Part shown: piece after piece, positions 47,871 to 59,926 of the stretch
Numbering within the stretch: the first letter of the stretch is position 1
Layout of the letters: each line of letters starts with the position of its first letter
NCBI RefSeq assembly: GCF_963924675.1
Contig: NC_089232.1
Location: 52,700,759 to 52,764,758, forward strand
DNA from: Phocoena phocoena
Taxonomy: Eukaryota; Chordata; Mammalia; Artiodactyla; Phocoenidae
Direction of reading: 5' to 3'
DNA: 64,000 bases
Position numbers and translations under genes: made by a program
The notes under the pieces: model-generated
The model's database searches: none
What the model was told of the DNA's origin: nothing
The model's input: only the letters and a program-made list of their open reading frames with translations

Positions 47871-49159
47871 CCCATGCTACTCACTGTTCCCTTTTATTGG
47901 ATAACTTAATGCTTGGGGTTTTTTTGTGTGTGTTTTGTTACTGAAGCAATTATTTTTGGACTGCATTCTTACTTTAATCTCACTGATTTCCTGACTGCCC
48001 TCATAACCCAAAATGCTAGAAACCACCAGTCCAATGTTCTTTATGGTCTCCTTTCAACTTAGAGGCTCCCTTCCCTGTCTATTCAGATTCCATTTTCTAC
48101 AAGGACTGGCTCCAAATCTTACCGAGAAGCCTCTGCCAACTATCAGAACCCACAGTAATCCCCCCTCCTGTGAATTCCCACAGTTCCTCGAGTTCACTTT
48201 CATAAAAGGGTGTTACCTTTGAATGCCCAAGTGGCCCACTTGAGGAAGCCCATTCTTTCTTTTTTCTAATTATAATATTTTGCAAAATACGTCCACAAAA
48301 CATTAGCTTTATGGTGCTAACAGTTTTTAACAAGTAAGAGCATTCTATGACAAAATAATTTTGGAAATAAGTGGTTCCATACAGAGTTATACAAGTCCCT
48401 TTGCTACAGGCCATCTTGGAGTCTTTAATATACTAATGTGCGTTTGACTCTGTAACATTTCCCAAACTCTTTGATCACAGCAACCTGAAAATATTTGAAA
48501 GATATGCTGGCAAATACTGGTCGATCACATGCTCCATCCTTGCTGGCTGATTGATGATTCGATCAGCTGCCCAAAACATTTTAGGTAATCATCAGTCTGG
48601 AAGGTAGAGAGATGGATTCACAGACCCTGCATTCTAGAAATTCTGCTTGCTTGTTTGTTTGTTTTTAGAATATCCTTTGAATGGCTCAAGGATACAGAGG
48701 GCTCCATTTTAAAAAATAAGTGTATTTTTGTGGGCCTTGAACACTAGGCGAAGAAGTGAGCTTTCAAAAATACCTTTGTGATTTTGATCACAACAACAAA
48801 GAAGGATGAGGAAGGGAAAAGGCAGAAGCTGGAAGTTTCTCAGGGGAGACAAGACTTAGCTACATGGAGACCAATAAAGATAAAATACTATCAAGTGCTA
48901 GGTTGAGCACAGTCAAGGCCCCAAATGCAGAAAGCCAAGTCAGGATCGTTGTTCACACAGGCCTTACTAAGTCTCTAGACTGTGCAAACTCTTGCTTTCA
49001 CAGATGTGGAGTTTAAGGTCCAATGCCACTTGGTAATAGAAGTCACCTGACTCACCTTTCAACAAATTTTTCAGGGAAAGAAAAAGGTATTAGCCAATCC
49101 AAGTCTGAAGAGGTGAGGTCTAGGTGTCCCCAGGCTCTGAAAGTTTTGTGAAGAGCTCT
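47871..49159. other. Unrecognised intronic sequence
   Basis: No gene. Small TTTG run near 48650-48665. Nothing else recognised. Confidence 0.45.
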
Positions 49160-49325
49160 CCTTCTTAGCTGTAATTTTACATACCAGGACATTTGTGTTA
49201 TTCCTTGATTAATATTGTGTCTCCTACTAGTCTATACACTCCATGAGGTCGGGGACCAGCTTCTAGCATGGTGCCTGGCATATAAGGTACTCAGTGAATA
49301 TTCACTAAATGGCTGAAAGGATGGC
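49160..49325 (+). mobile_element. L2 LINE 3' end
   Basis: CACTCCATGAGGTCGGGGACCAGC, GGTGCCTGGCATATAAGGTACTCAGTGAATATTCACTAAATGGC is the typical L2 terminal pattern. Confidence 0.75.
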
Positions 49326-49629
49326 TGGAACAATGAAGGAAGACTCCTTTTTGTCGACTGGTTAGAATCTTTTGTGGGTTCCACCATCCTTCTTTTCAGC
49401 AGTGTACTGGATGATGAACTTCTAAGAGGGGCAGAAGCTAAGTTCGCCTGATGAAAGAGTGCTGCTTATTTAAGATTCTACAAGACAGACTCCAAAGAAG
49501 CAACCTTTTACTCAACCCACGGATGAGTGAGTAGGTTACATGCACCTTCTGAGTGGCTCATACTCTGACTGGCGTTGAAGACACGTCTGCTCACAAGATG
49601 CTTACATCTGAGAATTTTTAGGGCAGTGA

Positions 49630-49895
49630 AACTGCTTCATATAATACTATCATGATGGATATATGTTATTACACATTTGTACAAACACAGAATGTACAAC
49701 ACCAAGAGCGAACCCTAACGTAAACTATGGACAGTGGGTGATTTTGATTATGGTATAGGTTCATCAGTTGTAACAAATGTACCTCTGGTGGGAGATGCTG
49801 ATAATGAGGGGTCACATGCATACGTAGGGGGTGTATGGGAAATCTCTGTATCTCTTCTCAATTTTTCTATGACTCCATGACTGACGTAAAAAAAA
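49630..49895 (+). mobile_element. L1 3'-UTR fragment
   Basis: CAACACCAAGAGCGAACCCTAACGTAAACTATGGACAGTGGG, GTAACAAATGTACCTCTGGTGGGAGATGCTGATAATGAGGG and CTCAATTTTTCTATGAC then a 15-A tail. Typical old L1 3' UTR. Confidence 0.85.
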
Positions 49896-50876
49896 AAAAA
49901 AAGTCTTTTTTTCCTAATACATAAATAAACCCAGAATTTATTTTAAAAGAAGAAAACAAGATGCTTCCATCTGGCTGCAGAAAGACAATGGGCACCAAGA
50001 GTTGCTCTAGTCTGAAAAAAACAAACAAATCTATTCACGAAGGACATAAGCAAACTCCAAGTCAATTTTTTCATCAATAATTAATCATAGATGCACCTGC
50101 TAAACCCTTCTTGAACCTGATTACACTTGAAGCTGGGTCAGTAGCTCAATGAGTTTATTCCTTGCTGGCAAATGAAAGTGACTAGCTTCAAAACTAACTC
50201 TCTGAGACTTCAAGGTGAGGTAGAGGGGACCAGGATGGGGGATGGGGGGGAGGTCCTCATTCCTGAACCTGGATCTGGTGACAGGCTTGTGCCCCTCCTC
50301 TTCCCAGGCAATAGATACTACAGAGCTCAGTCGTATTCTGTCCGGAGTTTCCATTCTGTTTAGAGGTCGGCGAGGTACAAGGACAACAGTCCGTCCCTGT
50401 CCTTCCCGTTCTCCCAGCACAGTGCAGAGTTTTGCCCACTTTGCATGGTTTCTGCCAGAAAATTAGATTCCAAACAGGTGCAGCCTGCTAATTAGCATTA
50501 TAATAGATTGTAATTACTTAACAAGCCCATATATACCCAGAGGGACTTGAAGAGAAATATAATGTTTTGCCAAGTGTAGCTTTTACTTCTGTTAAATACT
50601 GCAGGCCTGCTCCAGAGTTCTTTTCAACTAAGTGAAACCCCTGGAAGCTTTGTCTGCATGTGCTTCAAGGAGCTTTGTGAGTTCAGGTGCTGGAATGCAA
50701 AACTTCACTTCTTGTTGCTGCCAATTACAAAGGGTGTTGCATCTAAAGCCCTTATGAGAATTTAAACTTAGTTTTAAACTCTGCAAAGGAAAGACAAGTG
50801 GGCCTTTTCCTTCTCCCCCTATCACAGCACCTTGCATGGGCCCTGAGCACCCACAGGGTATACAGTTCCCTCTTTC
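49896..50876. other. Unrecognised intronic sequence with AT-rich homeobox-like motifs
   Basis: No gene or repeat. At 50460-50560 an AT-rich patch contains CAGGTG (50475-50480), TAATTAG (50489-50495) and GTAATTAC (50510-50517), discussed as a weak enhancer candidate. Confidence 0.4.
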
Positions 50877-50933
50877 AGAAACCTCAGACAATCATTTTGT
50901 TCCGTAATGGTTATACAGCATTTGTAGCCTTTA

Positions 50934-51640
50934 TTTTTTTTTATTTTAAATTTATTTTATTGAAGTATAGTTGATTTACAATGTTGTGTTAATTTCTGCT
51001 GTACAGCAAAGTGACTCAGTTATACATATATATACATTGTTTTTCATATTCTTTTCCATTATGGTTTATCACAGGATATTGAATATAGTCCCCTGTGCTA
51101 TATAGTAGAACCTTGTTGTTTATCCATTCTATATATAGTAGTTTGTACCTACTAATCCCAAACTCCCAATCCATGCCTCTCCCACCTCCCCTCCCCCTTG
51201 ACAACCACAAGTCTGTTCTCTATGTCTGTGAGTCTGTTTCTGTTTCACAGATAAGTTCTTTTGTGCCATATTTTAGATTCCACGTATAAGTGATATCACA
51301 TGGTATTTGTCTTTCTCTGTCTGACTTACTTCACTTACTATGATAATCTCTAGTTCCATCCATGTTGCTGCAAATGGCATTATTTCACTCTCTTTTTATG
51401 GCTGTAGTACTCCGTTATGTATATGCACCACATCTTCTTTAACCATTCATCTGCCGATGGACATTTAGGTTGTTTCCATGTCTTGGCTATTGTGAACAGT
51501 GCTGCTATGGAAATAGGGGTGCATGTGTCTTTTTGAATTATAGTTTTGTCCAGATATATGCCCAGGAGTGGGATTGCTGGATCATATGGCAACTCTATTT
51601 TTAGTTTTTTGAGGAAACTCCATACTTTTTGGAACCTTTA
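50934..51640 (-). mobile_element. L1 3' end (artiodactyl type), antisense
   Basis: Reversed A-rich tail, then TTATTGAAGTATAGTTGATTTACAATGTTGTG, CTGCTGTACAGCAAAGTGACTCAG and reversed ORF2 end (GCTGCTATGGAAATAGGGGTGC, GGAGTGGGATTGCTGGATCATATGG). Nearly matching duplications GCCTTTATTTTTTT / ACCTTTATTTTTTT flank it. A 70-codon frame at 51380-51592 is the ORF2 C-terminal region. Confidence 0.9.
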
Positions 51641-51661
51641 TTTTTTTGTGACAGCTTCCAC

Positions 51662-51910
51662 CCTTAAAAATGGTTTGACAAGGACCTGCTGTATAGCACA
51701 GGAAATAATATTCAATATCTTGTAATAACCTGTAATGGAAAAGAATCTGAAAAATAATATATATATATGTCTGTCTGTATATATATATATATACATATAT
51801 AATTTTTTACAATGTATATGTATAGTAAATCATCACACTGTACACCCTAAATGTATATAATTTTTATTTGTCAATTATATCTCAGTAGGCTGGAAAAAAA
51901 TAAAAAATAA
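51662..51910 (+). mobile_element. L1 3'-UTR fragment, sense
   Basis: GACAAGGACCTGCTGTATAGCACAGG, an (AT)n patch at 51755-51800, then ATCATCACACTGTACACCC and a TATCTCAGTAGGCTGGAAAAAA terminus. Ends at the right-hand copy of a 13-bp direct repeat (51911-51923). Confidence 0.85.
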
Positions 51911-52124
51911 AGAAACCTCAGACTTGATGGAGATGCTTCAGCTTGGTGCAAATTGCCTCATGGAAATACTACAGCATTCTCTCACAAAAAGAACCATCTT
52001 TAAGGATCCCATAGATTTTTATAAAATAAAATATCCTCTTCTCCTGCCTTATCCTTACTTCTTTCAACCATACAGAAAGATCGTTTAAGGAATTCACTCA
52101 ACTGCTTATCTTACTGGTCTTCCC

Positions 52125-52252
52125 AACTAGACTTCCTACTCCTCAGAGGCAGGAATGATACCACACACCACTTTGTTTTATCAAGCCTCCGGTATCTACC
52201 ACAGGGCTAGACCACAGAGGGTGCTAGGGGAATACACCTTCGTTGGACTAAA
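52125..52252 (+). mobile_element. L2-like 3' tail
   Basis: CAACTAGACTTCCTACTCCTCAGAGGCAGGAATGATACC and CTACCACAGGGCTAGACCACAGAGGGTGC in L2 order. Confidence 0.5.
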
Positions 52253-52264
52253 TTCATTCTTTAA

Positions 52265-53225
52265 TGCAACAGTGTGCCAGGAATTGTCCTGAGTACCAAG
52301 AATAGAGCAGTGAACAAAAACCTCCACATTTATTGAACCTCTGTTCTGGTGCTAGAAATGAAGACAAATAAGAAAACTATATAATATATAAGATAGATAA
52401 GAGCTAAAAAGCAAAAATAAAGCAGGAAAGGAGCATATAAAGTTTCAAGGAGAAGAGTAAAATTTTAGACAGGATTGTCAGAAAAGGCCTTACTGAGAAT
52501 GTAACGTTTGAGTAAAGACTTGAACCATGAGGGCATCTGAGGAAGGAATATTCTAGAAAGATGGAATAGCAGGTGCAAAGACTGAGGCAGGAACATAGTG
52601 AGTAAGTGTAAGGGTGTCAAGTGGGTCAATGTGACTGGGAGAGGACTGAACGGTGAGGAGTACTGGGCCATGGGGTCAGAGAGGTCATAACAGGAGGCCT
52701 GACCATGGTGGCCTTACAGATGGTGATAAGGGTTTTTACCCTGAGAGGTTTGTGAGCAGAGTGACATGATCTGATGAAGTTGGGGCAGGGGGTACCACTT
52801 AGGAGGCTGTCGAAATAATCCAGGCATGAGATGACTTGGACTTGGGCCAGAGTGGCGTCGGCAGAGGTATGGAAAGCTGATCAGATGTGGGACAATATTT
52901 TGAAGGCAGAGACAAGAGATGTTGCTTGAGGGACTGTATACGGGGCAGGGTGCATGAGAATGAGAGGCGTCGAGAATGGCCTGGGCAATTGGAAGGATGG
53001 AGTTGCCGTTTCTTGAGATGGGGAAAACTACGAGAGGCTTAAACTGGGGAGGGGGGACATCAGGTTGGGACATAATTGAGTTTGAGATGCCCTTTATACC
53101 ATCATATGGCCATGACAAGAAGGCAGTCGCATATAGGAGTTGTGAGTCTCAAGAGCAGGTATGGGCTGGAATTAGGAATTTAGAGTCAACAGCACTGAGA
53201 ATATATTTAAACCCATGAAACTAGA
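52265..53225 (+). mobile_element. L1M-type 3'-UTR-like repeat
   Basis: Long recognisable series: AGTGTGCCAGGAATTGTCCTGAGTACCAAG, GTCAGAAAAGGCCTTACTGAGAATG, GTGCAAAGACTGAGGCAGG, AGAGTGACATGATCTGATG, AATAATCCAGGCATGAGATGAC, GGAAGGATGGAGTTGCCG and GAGTTTGAGATGCCC. I associate this with old L1M 3' UTRs; the class assignment is less certain than the fact that it is an old dispersed repeat. Confidence 0.65.
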
Positions 53226-53559
53226 TGAAATTGGTACAGCAAAACCAAAAGAGCAGCTCCCAAATATTCTTATTTCCAATTACTCAAATGCTTCAATAAA
53301 CAATTAACCTTTGACTCCAGTGGTCACAGTTCTAGACTTTCCAAAACAATCTCATTTCAAGTAATTCTAATATTTCCAAAAAGGCAATTGTTAAGTGTAA
53401 CTAAATCAACTTTATTTTTAGACAATGTGAGACTTCTCATATAAATACATTCACAAATCAAAGAGAAAAATATCTTTCACTGGACAATATGTTCTGATTT
53501 AAGATTCTAAAACTATGAATACACGCACATAAACCTTCAAATATTAATAAAAATTGTTA
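53226..53559. other. Unrecognised AT-rich intronic sequence
   Basis: Nothing recognised. Confidence 0.4.
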
Positions 53560-53750
53560 GAATGTACTGTAGCCTGGCCCCTTGCTAAGAACTTTACATA
53601 GATTCCCTTATTTCTCACAGCAACCCTAAGAGGTAAGAACTATTATATTCCCATTTTACAAACAAAGAAACAGACTTAAAGAGCCTAAGTCACGCACCCA
53701 AAGACACACAGCTAGTGACTGGTCCAGGCATCCTGCAGTTAGAGCTCACA
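53560..53750 (-). mobile_element. MIR SINE
   Basis: CTTGCTAAGAACTTTACATAGATTCCC, CAGCAACCCTAAGAGGTAAGAAC, CCATTTTACAAACAAAGAAAC and AGACACACAGCTAGTGAC in reversed MIR order. Confidence 0.9.
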
Positions 53751-54699
53751 GATTCTGGGTGAGGGGCCCACTGAGGAGCTAGGGAGCTGATGGTCTTAAA
53801 TATTCACTAGATCTGCTGCTGGTCAAAGACAGAGAAAGAGGAACAGGACAGACAGACAAGGTCTGACAGCCCATGAGGCTCGAGGCCCTTTAACTTCGGG
53901 CACCCAAAGTCAAGCAGCTCTCTATGATAGCACTGGATCAAGAATCACTCTTAGGGTAGTTGTTAAATAAGTAATTATGTACCGTGGGGAGCAATATTTA
54001 ATTAGATGGTAAGGATTATATGAGTCGGTAGGAAGTAGAGCAGGGAGAGATCCGGAACCTCAGGTGCTGGGGGACGAATTCAAGGCATAGGTGCCCACAA
54101 AGTGGGTGTGAACCCTTCCCAGGGCTTCGGTGCCCCTTTCCAGACCATCCCACCTCACTCTATTTAAATGATAATAGAAGTTTTCAGAAATCCTCCGAAA
54201 GATTGCCTTACAAGAGTCCTAAAGACAGAGGAGATGGGCCTTTAGGCAGCGTATATCAACACGTACGTGCTCAGGCCACCAGCAGAACAGACTCAGCTAG
54301 GCTAGTTTCACTGGAACACGTGTCCTCAGGCTCTGCCCAGGGCACCACCATCTGAACCACTAGGCCCCTCTGTTTGGCTTTGGCATTGTAAGACTCTCCC
54401 CAAGGGCTTTGGGGCCCAGGGGCATCGCCAGCCCCCCCAAGCCTAACCTCTCCAAAAGGGGCATCGGCCTATCCAACAGGGTCAGCAGGGTGGGATAATT
54501 TTGAGAAGCCCTGTCAATGCGCTACTTTGGAAAAATGAAACAGAAACACTAGAGTCCCATTCCTTGCCAAATGAGACTCCCCGAATGAAAAACATTTTGG
54601 AGGCTAAGAAAAACTGGCTTCCTTAGGTCCTGTATAATAATCAACTCAGGAAAGAACCTTCTCTAGGGCCAGCCCCATGGTAGGTTTAGGGGGACATAA
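53751..54699. other. Unrecognised intronic sequence
   Basis: No gene or repeat recognised. Confidence 0.45.
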
Positions 54700-54977
54700 C
54701 AATGATAGCTATAGTTGTTAAACATTCACAGAGCCCTGACTGAGGGCCAGGCATTGGCTTATACACTTTATGTGTTCCTTCTATCCCCATGACAAGCCCG
54801 TTTCATTACAGGTAGGGACTTGTACTATCCCCACTTTTTACAGAGGAAGAAACAGAAACACAGGTTATATCACTCCCTAAAGGTCTCGAAAGTAGTTGGT
54901 GGTAGAGGTGAGATTCAAGTCCAAGCAGCCAGGCTCCAGTGCTCTGCCCTTAGGTGCTCTGCCACGCCACCTCTCAG
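54700..54977 (-). mobile_element. MIR SINE, nearly full length
   Basis: AATGATAGCTATAGTTG, GGGCCAGGCATTGGCTTATACAC, CCCACTTTTTACAGAGGAAGAAAC and GAGATTCAAGTCCAAGCAG in reversed MIR order through to the tRNA-like end. Confidence 0.9.
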
Positions 54978-55429
54978 ACAATGACTTTCTGTCATTAGTA
55001 CTGTTATGAGTGCCTCTTCCACAGGATGAAGCATGGGAGTGACACCAACCAAAGATATCTTCAGAGGCAGGAAGGGGAGAACAGGAGAGAACTGAGGCTA
55101 AGGATATAGACTACTGAGGTGACAAAGAGCAAACTCCAGAGTGTGACAGGACCAGCCAGCTGTAGCGGCACGCTCCACCCACCCTCTCTGCCATCCCCCT
55201 GCTCCCCCATCATCTGTCCTAAAATGCAAGTGCGGCTCCAGCCAGCATCCATTCAGCCTCTGGTTCTCACGGGAATCCCAATACTTCTAGTCTACCCAAT
55301 CCTGATTATAAATCTTGCTTTAGGAATGATAAAAGTCCATTCAGAAATCTCAGGACATTTCTATGTACAAAGTCTTGGTACATTAATTATCTGGAGACTT
55401 CTCCTGCCCACAATTTCTATTCTAATTCA
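54978..55429. other. Unrecognised intronic sequence
   Basis: No gene or repeat recognised. Confidence 0.4.
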
Positions 55430-55605
55430 GTGTTTCTTAAGGTATGGTCTGGTCAGAATCTCCAGGACATCTTGTTAAAAATGAGTATTCCTAGCACTCG
55501 TCCTAAATTACAGAATGAAAAGCTCTGAAGGTGGGGCAGGAGAACCTATATTTTTAAGCCCCTCAACCAGTGATTCTTCTGCACACCAAAGTCTGAGTAG
55601 CGTCA
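55430..55605 (+). mobile_element. MER5A-like hAT-Charlie MITE
   Basis: CAGTGTTTCTTAAGGTATGG, GGTCAGAATCTCCAGGACATCTTGTTAAAAATGAG, GAGAACCTATATTTTTAAGCCCC and ACACCAAAGTCTGAG follow MER5A order. Confidence 0.75.
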
Positions 55606-56189
55606 TTATCTAGTTCTTAGGAAACAAGCTATGACAATAGTATTTAATGGGATTCTGCTTCAAGTACAAATGCAATCTTCCCCTCTCTCTGTAATAAGCT
55701 TTCTTTAAAGCAATCCCTTTTGTCATCAAAACTGATACATCTCTCATGGTCTGGAGAATAATATCTCAGCCTGGTTTTAAACATTCTAGAATCCACCTCA
55801 ATTTTCTCAACTTTCTCCCGCTCCAGTGTTTCCAGAGGGTGGCCCCCGTAGCACTAATGATTTTAAGAGGCATCTGAGATAAACTTTTCTTTTTCTTTTA
55901 GAGGCCCAATGTTTATGTTAATATAAATGAAGAAAAATTGTAACTACAGTGTCCAAACCTGTGATTTCATGAATACTGGGGCTTCAGTGGGAAATAAAAG
56001 CATCAATGTTTAAAAATATTAAATAAATATGTAATAGTACAGGCAGTACTCAGATAAAGGTCTTAAATTTGGGAAACCTCAAATTTGCCTTTGTCCTTTC
56101 TGACAGGCACCCTCAGTTTCAGCCATGTGTCTCTGACCACAGGCATTCTCTGCCTTTATTCCAGAGTGTCCGTGCCCATGGAACACTAT
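55606..56189. other. Unrecognised intronic sequence
   Basis: No gene or repeat recognised. GTGTTTCCAGAGGGTGGCC near 55826 may be another hAT trace. Confidence 0.4.
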
Positions 56190-56510
56190 CTCCTCTTATA
56201 AATGTCTCTTTAAATGTTACCCATCATTTCACACCCAGTTCATGCCTCCTTCCAGGAACCTCCAGATTCTTCCAGCCACCCCAGCACACTCCCTTTTGGA
56301 ATTCCTGTAACATACTTAAGGTACCACTCATTTATAACATAATTGCTACTTAAGTGTCTATATGGATCTATTCAGTGTCATTTCCCTAGTGAAACCGAGC
56401 CTCCTGAGAGTAACCCATGGTCTCTTTTACTCCTGGATTACCCAGAGAGCTAAACGTCCCTGGTTGGATCCGAGCACAAAACAGGAACTCAGTGACTACG
56501 TGGGAACTCA
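56190..56510 (+). mobile_element. L2-like 3' fragment
   Basis: TCTTTAAATGTTACCCATC, GGAACCTCCAGATTCTTCCAGCC and a GAGCCTCCTGAGAGTAACCC segment then AACAGGAACTCAGTGACTAC follow diverged L2 order. Confidence 0.5.
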
Positions 56511-57039
56511 TCATGTAGCTGGATGAAATGTTCCACAGCACTGAGAGAAGTGGCTGTTGCAGGCCCTCAGCATCTCCTTACTCCAGGCCAGATTTCTCAG
56601 CCACATCTCTCCATCACTGTCAGGTAAAGAGCACAGAAGCCAGAGCCTAGGAAATTCTACCCAAAGGTGTGATTCTGTGGGTGTCCCCTGGCCGACAGGG
56701 ATGGGAAAGGTGACCTCAGCCATTCCAGTGGCAGCTTGTCTGTTTCCAAGGGCCAGTCACCTCTGCTGCTGCATCCTCACCCTCAGTCTGGAAGAACCAG
56801 AATGGCCAGAGAACCCTCGTGGAAACAACCACCAATGGGCGAACAGAACAAGCTCCACTACTTGGTTCATCCCGTGACTTTGGCCTTTCCGCATCTCAAG
56901 TCTTTGAATCTATCCAATACCTGTCATATCTAATACACACCCGCTATAAGGCAAAAGAAACGCTGATTTTGAAAGCAGTTTAAATTATCAGGTACAATAA
57001 AAACATCAGGGACCACAGCACATGACTCTGCAAGGAGAA
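56511..57039. other. Unrecognised intronic sequence
   Basis: No gene or repeat recognised. Confidence 0.4.
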
Positions 57040-57225
57040 TTAGACTGGGAGGCCGGAGGGGTCAGTTCTCCACTGGGCCAGCCGTGAGCAATAGGAGGTG
57101 TGGTCCCTCCTTCCAACTCTGCCCCCTTTGCTTGTCACATGACCTCAGGTACCCACTTAGCTGCTCTGGGACTCAACGTCCTTGTCCGTGAAACTTGCCT
57201 GTGCACTAGATGATCTGGTCTAGGG
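57040..57225 (+). mobile_element. MIR SINE
   Basis: CTTGTCACATGACCTCAGGTACCCACTTAGCTGCTCTGGGACTCAACGTCCTTGTCCGTGAAAC and ACTAGATGATCTGG follow MIR order. Confidence 0.7.
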
Positions 57226-58789
57226 CCAAGTTCAACGTGAATTTGAGTACCTTAGAGAATGATAGCCAAACAAGACTAGTGCCCAATGCACACTTCACCG
57301 GATGTGCTCCAAAGTGGGGATGGTGCCCCAATGTTCCCAACATTTGGGTGGGCCCCAGCAAAGCATCATCAGAGACACTCAGACACCTTTCCCTCCAACC
57401 AGCATCTGCATATGGATAAAAGCAGACCTGCTGTTCGCCCTACCTGCTCTCTGCCTCCCTGTCCAACTCCTTCATCTGAATACACGGCAAAAGGCCCCAT
57501 CTCCTCACTACCATAGTCATAGCTTTTTCTTCCCCTTCACGTTCTAAAACAACAACAACAACAACTTGAAAACCACAGGTTTTTGGTGTTAAGATCTGGC
57601 TTTGAAATTAGTAATACCTTCAGCTCCCCCTCAGACATGCACCGATTTCATGAGTGAAAGGACTGGAGGCCAGTGTGGAGAGGAAATGGGGAATGAGTGG
57701 GAACGCCAGTGGTGCGAGGGAGGCAGTGGCAAGGGCCATTGGTGAGCTGGAATGGAATGGAATAGCATTGTGTTCTTTGGGATTCCATAAAGGTTTGCCT
57801 GCTTCCCACAATCTTCTAGGGCTATACTTGGTGTGGTTTGTTGGAGCTTCCCTGTAAGCCCCGTAACCATGGTTTCGGGCAGACTACATCACAGCTGTGA
57901 GCATAAAGGGAAGAGGCTTTTTCCTATTTTCCCCTAAAATTCCATATCCTTAAAATAGATATACATTTATAAATGTATATATGCGGGTGTACGTACACGT
58001 ATATGTATGTAAGGCAACATGCCAAGGTGGTTCATGTGCAACCTCTGACCATAGGACAATTGTGAAGTTATTCATCTTCAATAATTAAACACCTCTCCAT
58101 GAGGATCAGATCTCTCTCTTTTGGGGTAGACCAAAAATCCCTGAAAACATATATACCCAGAGCCACACCTGCTCTTGGTGGAAACATGTAACAAATCTGA
58201 AAATAAAGAAATCCATTTCCTAATTGAACACCTTCCCTCTAAAAAAGAGCTAAAGCAAGCTTGCTTCTCCCTGCTTCTCCGAATGCCAAGGTTTAATGCA
58301 TTTGGCTTATAGTATGTGCACAAGGCCTGTTTCCAAGTCCCTAATATTTTGACAATGTAATCGATTAACTCAGTCTCATACTTAGTATCTCATTGCACAG
58401 TGTCTTGAAAATCAAAACAGGGAAACGATATAACTTGAAGTCGGATTCAAAGCACTGACTTCCAATTACTCACTAGCAGAACCATTTGTAGAATACAACA
58501 GTCGTTCCAGATGGATAGGCAATGCATTGGGCAAAACCAGCTCGGCCGATGTTTCTGGGACCCTGGAGGGGACTAGAGGAGAAGACATTTTTCTCCCCGT
58601 ATGTCAGCAGATGAGCTAACCGCCAGGCAACAGAATAGAAACGAGCTAGCTTCCTCCCGGAGGGAAAGATAAAACAGCTCCTCAGTGCTACGCAGGACAA
58701 AGCCAGGACGTGCAAGAAGCCTTCAGTCTAGGGCTCCACGTGCCTCTCCAAGGACGGAGGAACCCACACACACACAATCACACACAGCC
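57226..58789. other. Unrecognised intronic sequence next to the first coding exon
   Basis: No gene or transposon recognised. An (AAC)n run lies at 57546-57566, and TATATG/CGTATATG-type repeats at 57955-58010. Confidence 0.45.
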
Positions 58790-58950
58790 AGCCCACCGCG
58801 CGCCTGCGGAAGACGCCGGGTTCTCCGCCAACCTTCAGCACCGGCGGCTCGGGGCTCCCAGCTTGCGAGCTCCCTGTAGCACCCGCTGTCTGGAAGGGGC
58901 AGAGGGCCGTACCCTCTTTCCAAGTCTCTTCTTCCTTGCCCCAATGCCTA

Positions 58951-59493
<543 letters not shown>

Positions 59494-59592
59494 TCACTCC
59501 GTCCGCCTCGAGGGCAGGAACGAAGAACCGACGCCGCGGCGCTCCGAGCACGGGGACTCCTGGGTCCCCTCTCGCCCCACCGCACGCTCTCC

Positions 59593-59643
59593 CTACACCT
59601 TGTAGCGTTGCGCCCTGGCGCGGGCGATTCTCAGCCAGTGCAT
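59593..59643 (-). promoter_or_regulatory. Upstream ORF in the PRKCE leader (16 codons)
   Basis: An ATG at 59643 opens a 16-codon frame (MHWLRIARARAQRYKV, then TAG) that ends 126 nt before the main ATG. It is in the same frame as the kinase but closed by the stop codon. If this stretch is in the mature leader it could reduce main-start use. Whether it is translated is unknown. Confidence 0.45.
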
Positions 59644-59662
59644 GTATTTCCTCGCCGGGTTC

Positions 59663-59866
59663 CTAACGGAAAACAGGGAGGGGGGGGAGAGCTGGGGGAC
59701 GTCCGTGTTTGGAGCAAGTCTCTCCCCCCCACCCCAACAGCAGCACCTCCAGAAGAGGAGATGAGGTGCTGGCTCCGCTGCAAGCCGCGGGGGCTGTGTC
59801 GTCGCCTCGCCGCCTCACTGGGTCCGGGCTGCGGGGAAGCGGGCTCCGCGCCCGGCGTTTACCTAC
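59663..59866 (-). promoter_or_regulatory. Candidate 204-nt 5'-UTR intron
   Basis: On the minus strand a donor-like AAG/GTAGGTAAA begins at 59866. A strong acceptor (a long C/T tract, then TTTTCCGTTAG/G) ends at 59663. GT-AG ends, a pyrimidine tract of about 25 nt and a short GC-rich interior are all compatible with a mini-intron in the leader. It is only a splice-site prediction. The alternative is one continuous 5' UTR. Confidence 0.35.
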
Positions 59867-59926
59867 CTTTCCGAAACATAATCCCCGAGAAATTTCGACT
59901 CCGGGAGGGGGAGGGGGCGGTGAGAC

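Noticed and set aside
59593..59662. Possible extra protein-coding exon (NPARKYMHWLRIARARAQRYK) bounded by an acceptor and TACAAG/GTGTAG
   Set aside because: The 3' GTGTAG is a poor donor, the peptide matches no PKC sequence I know, and the position fits the 5' UTR. It is kept only as an upstream ORF.
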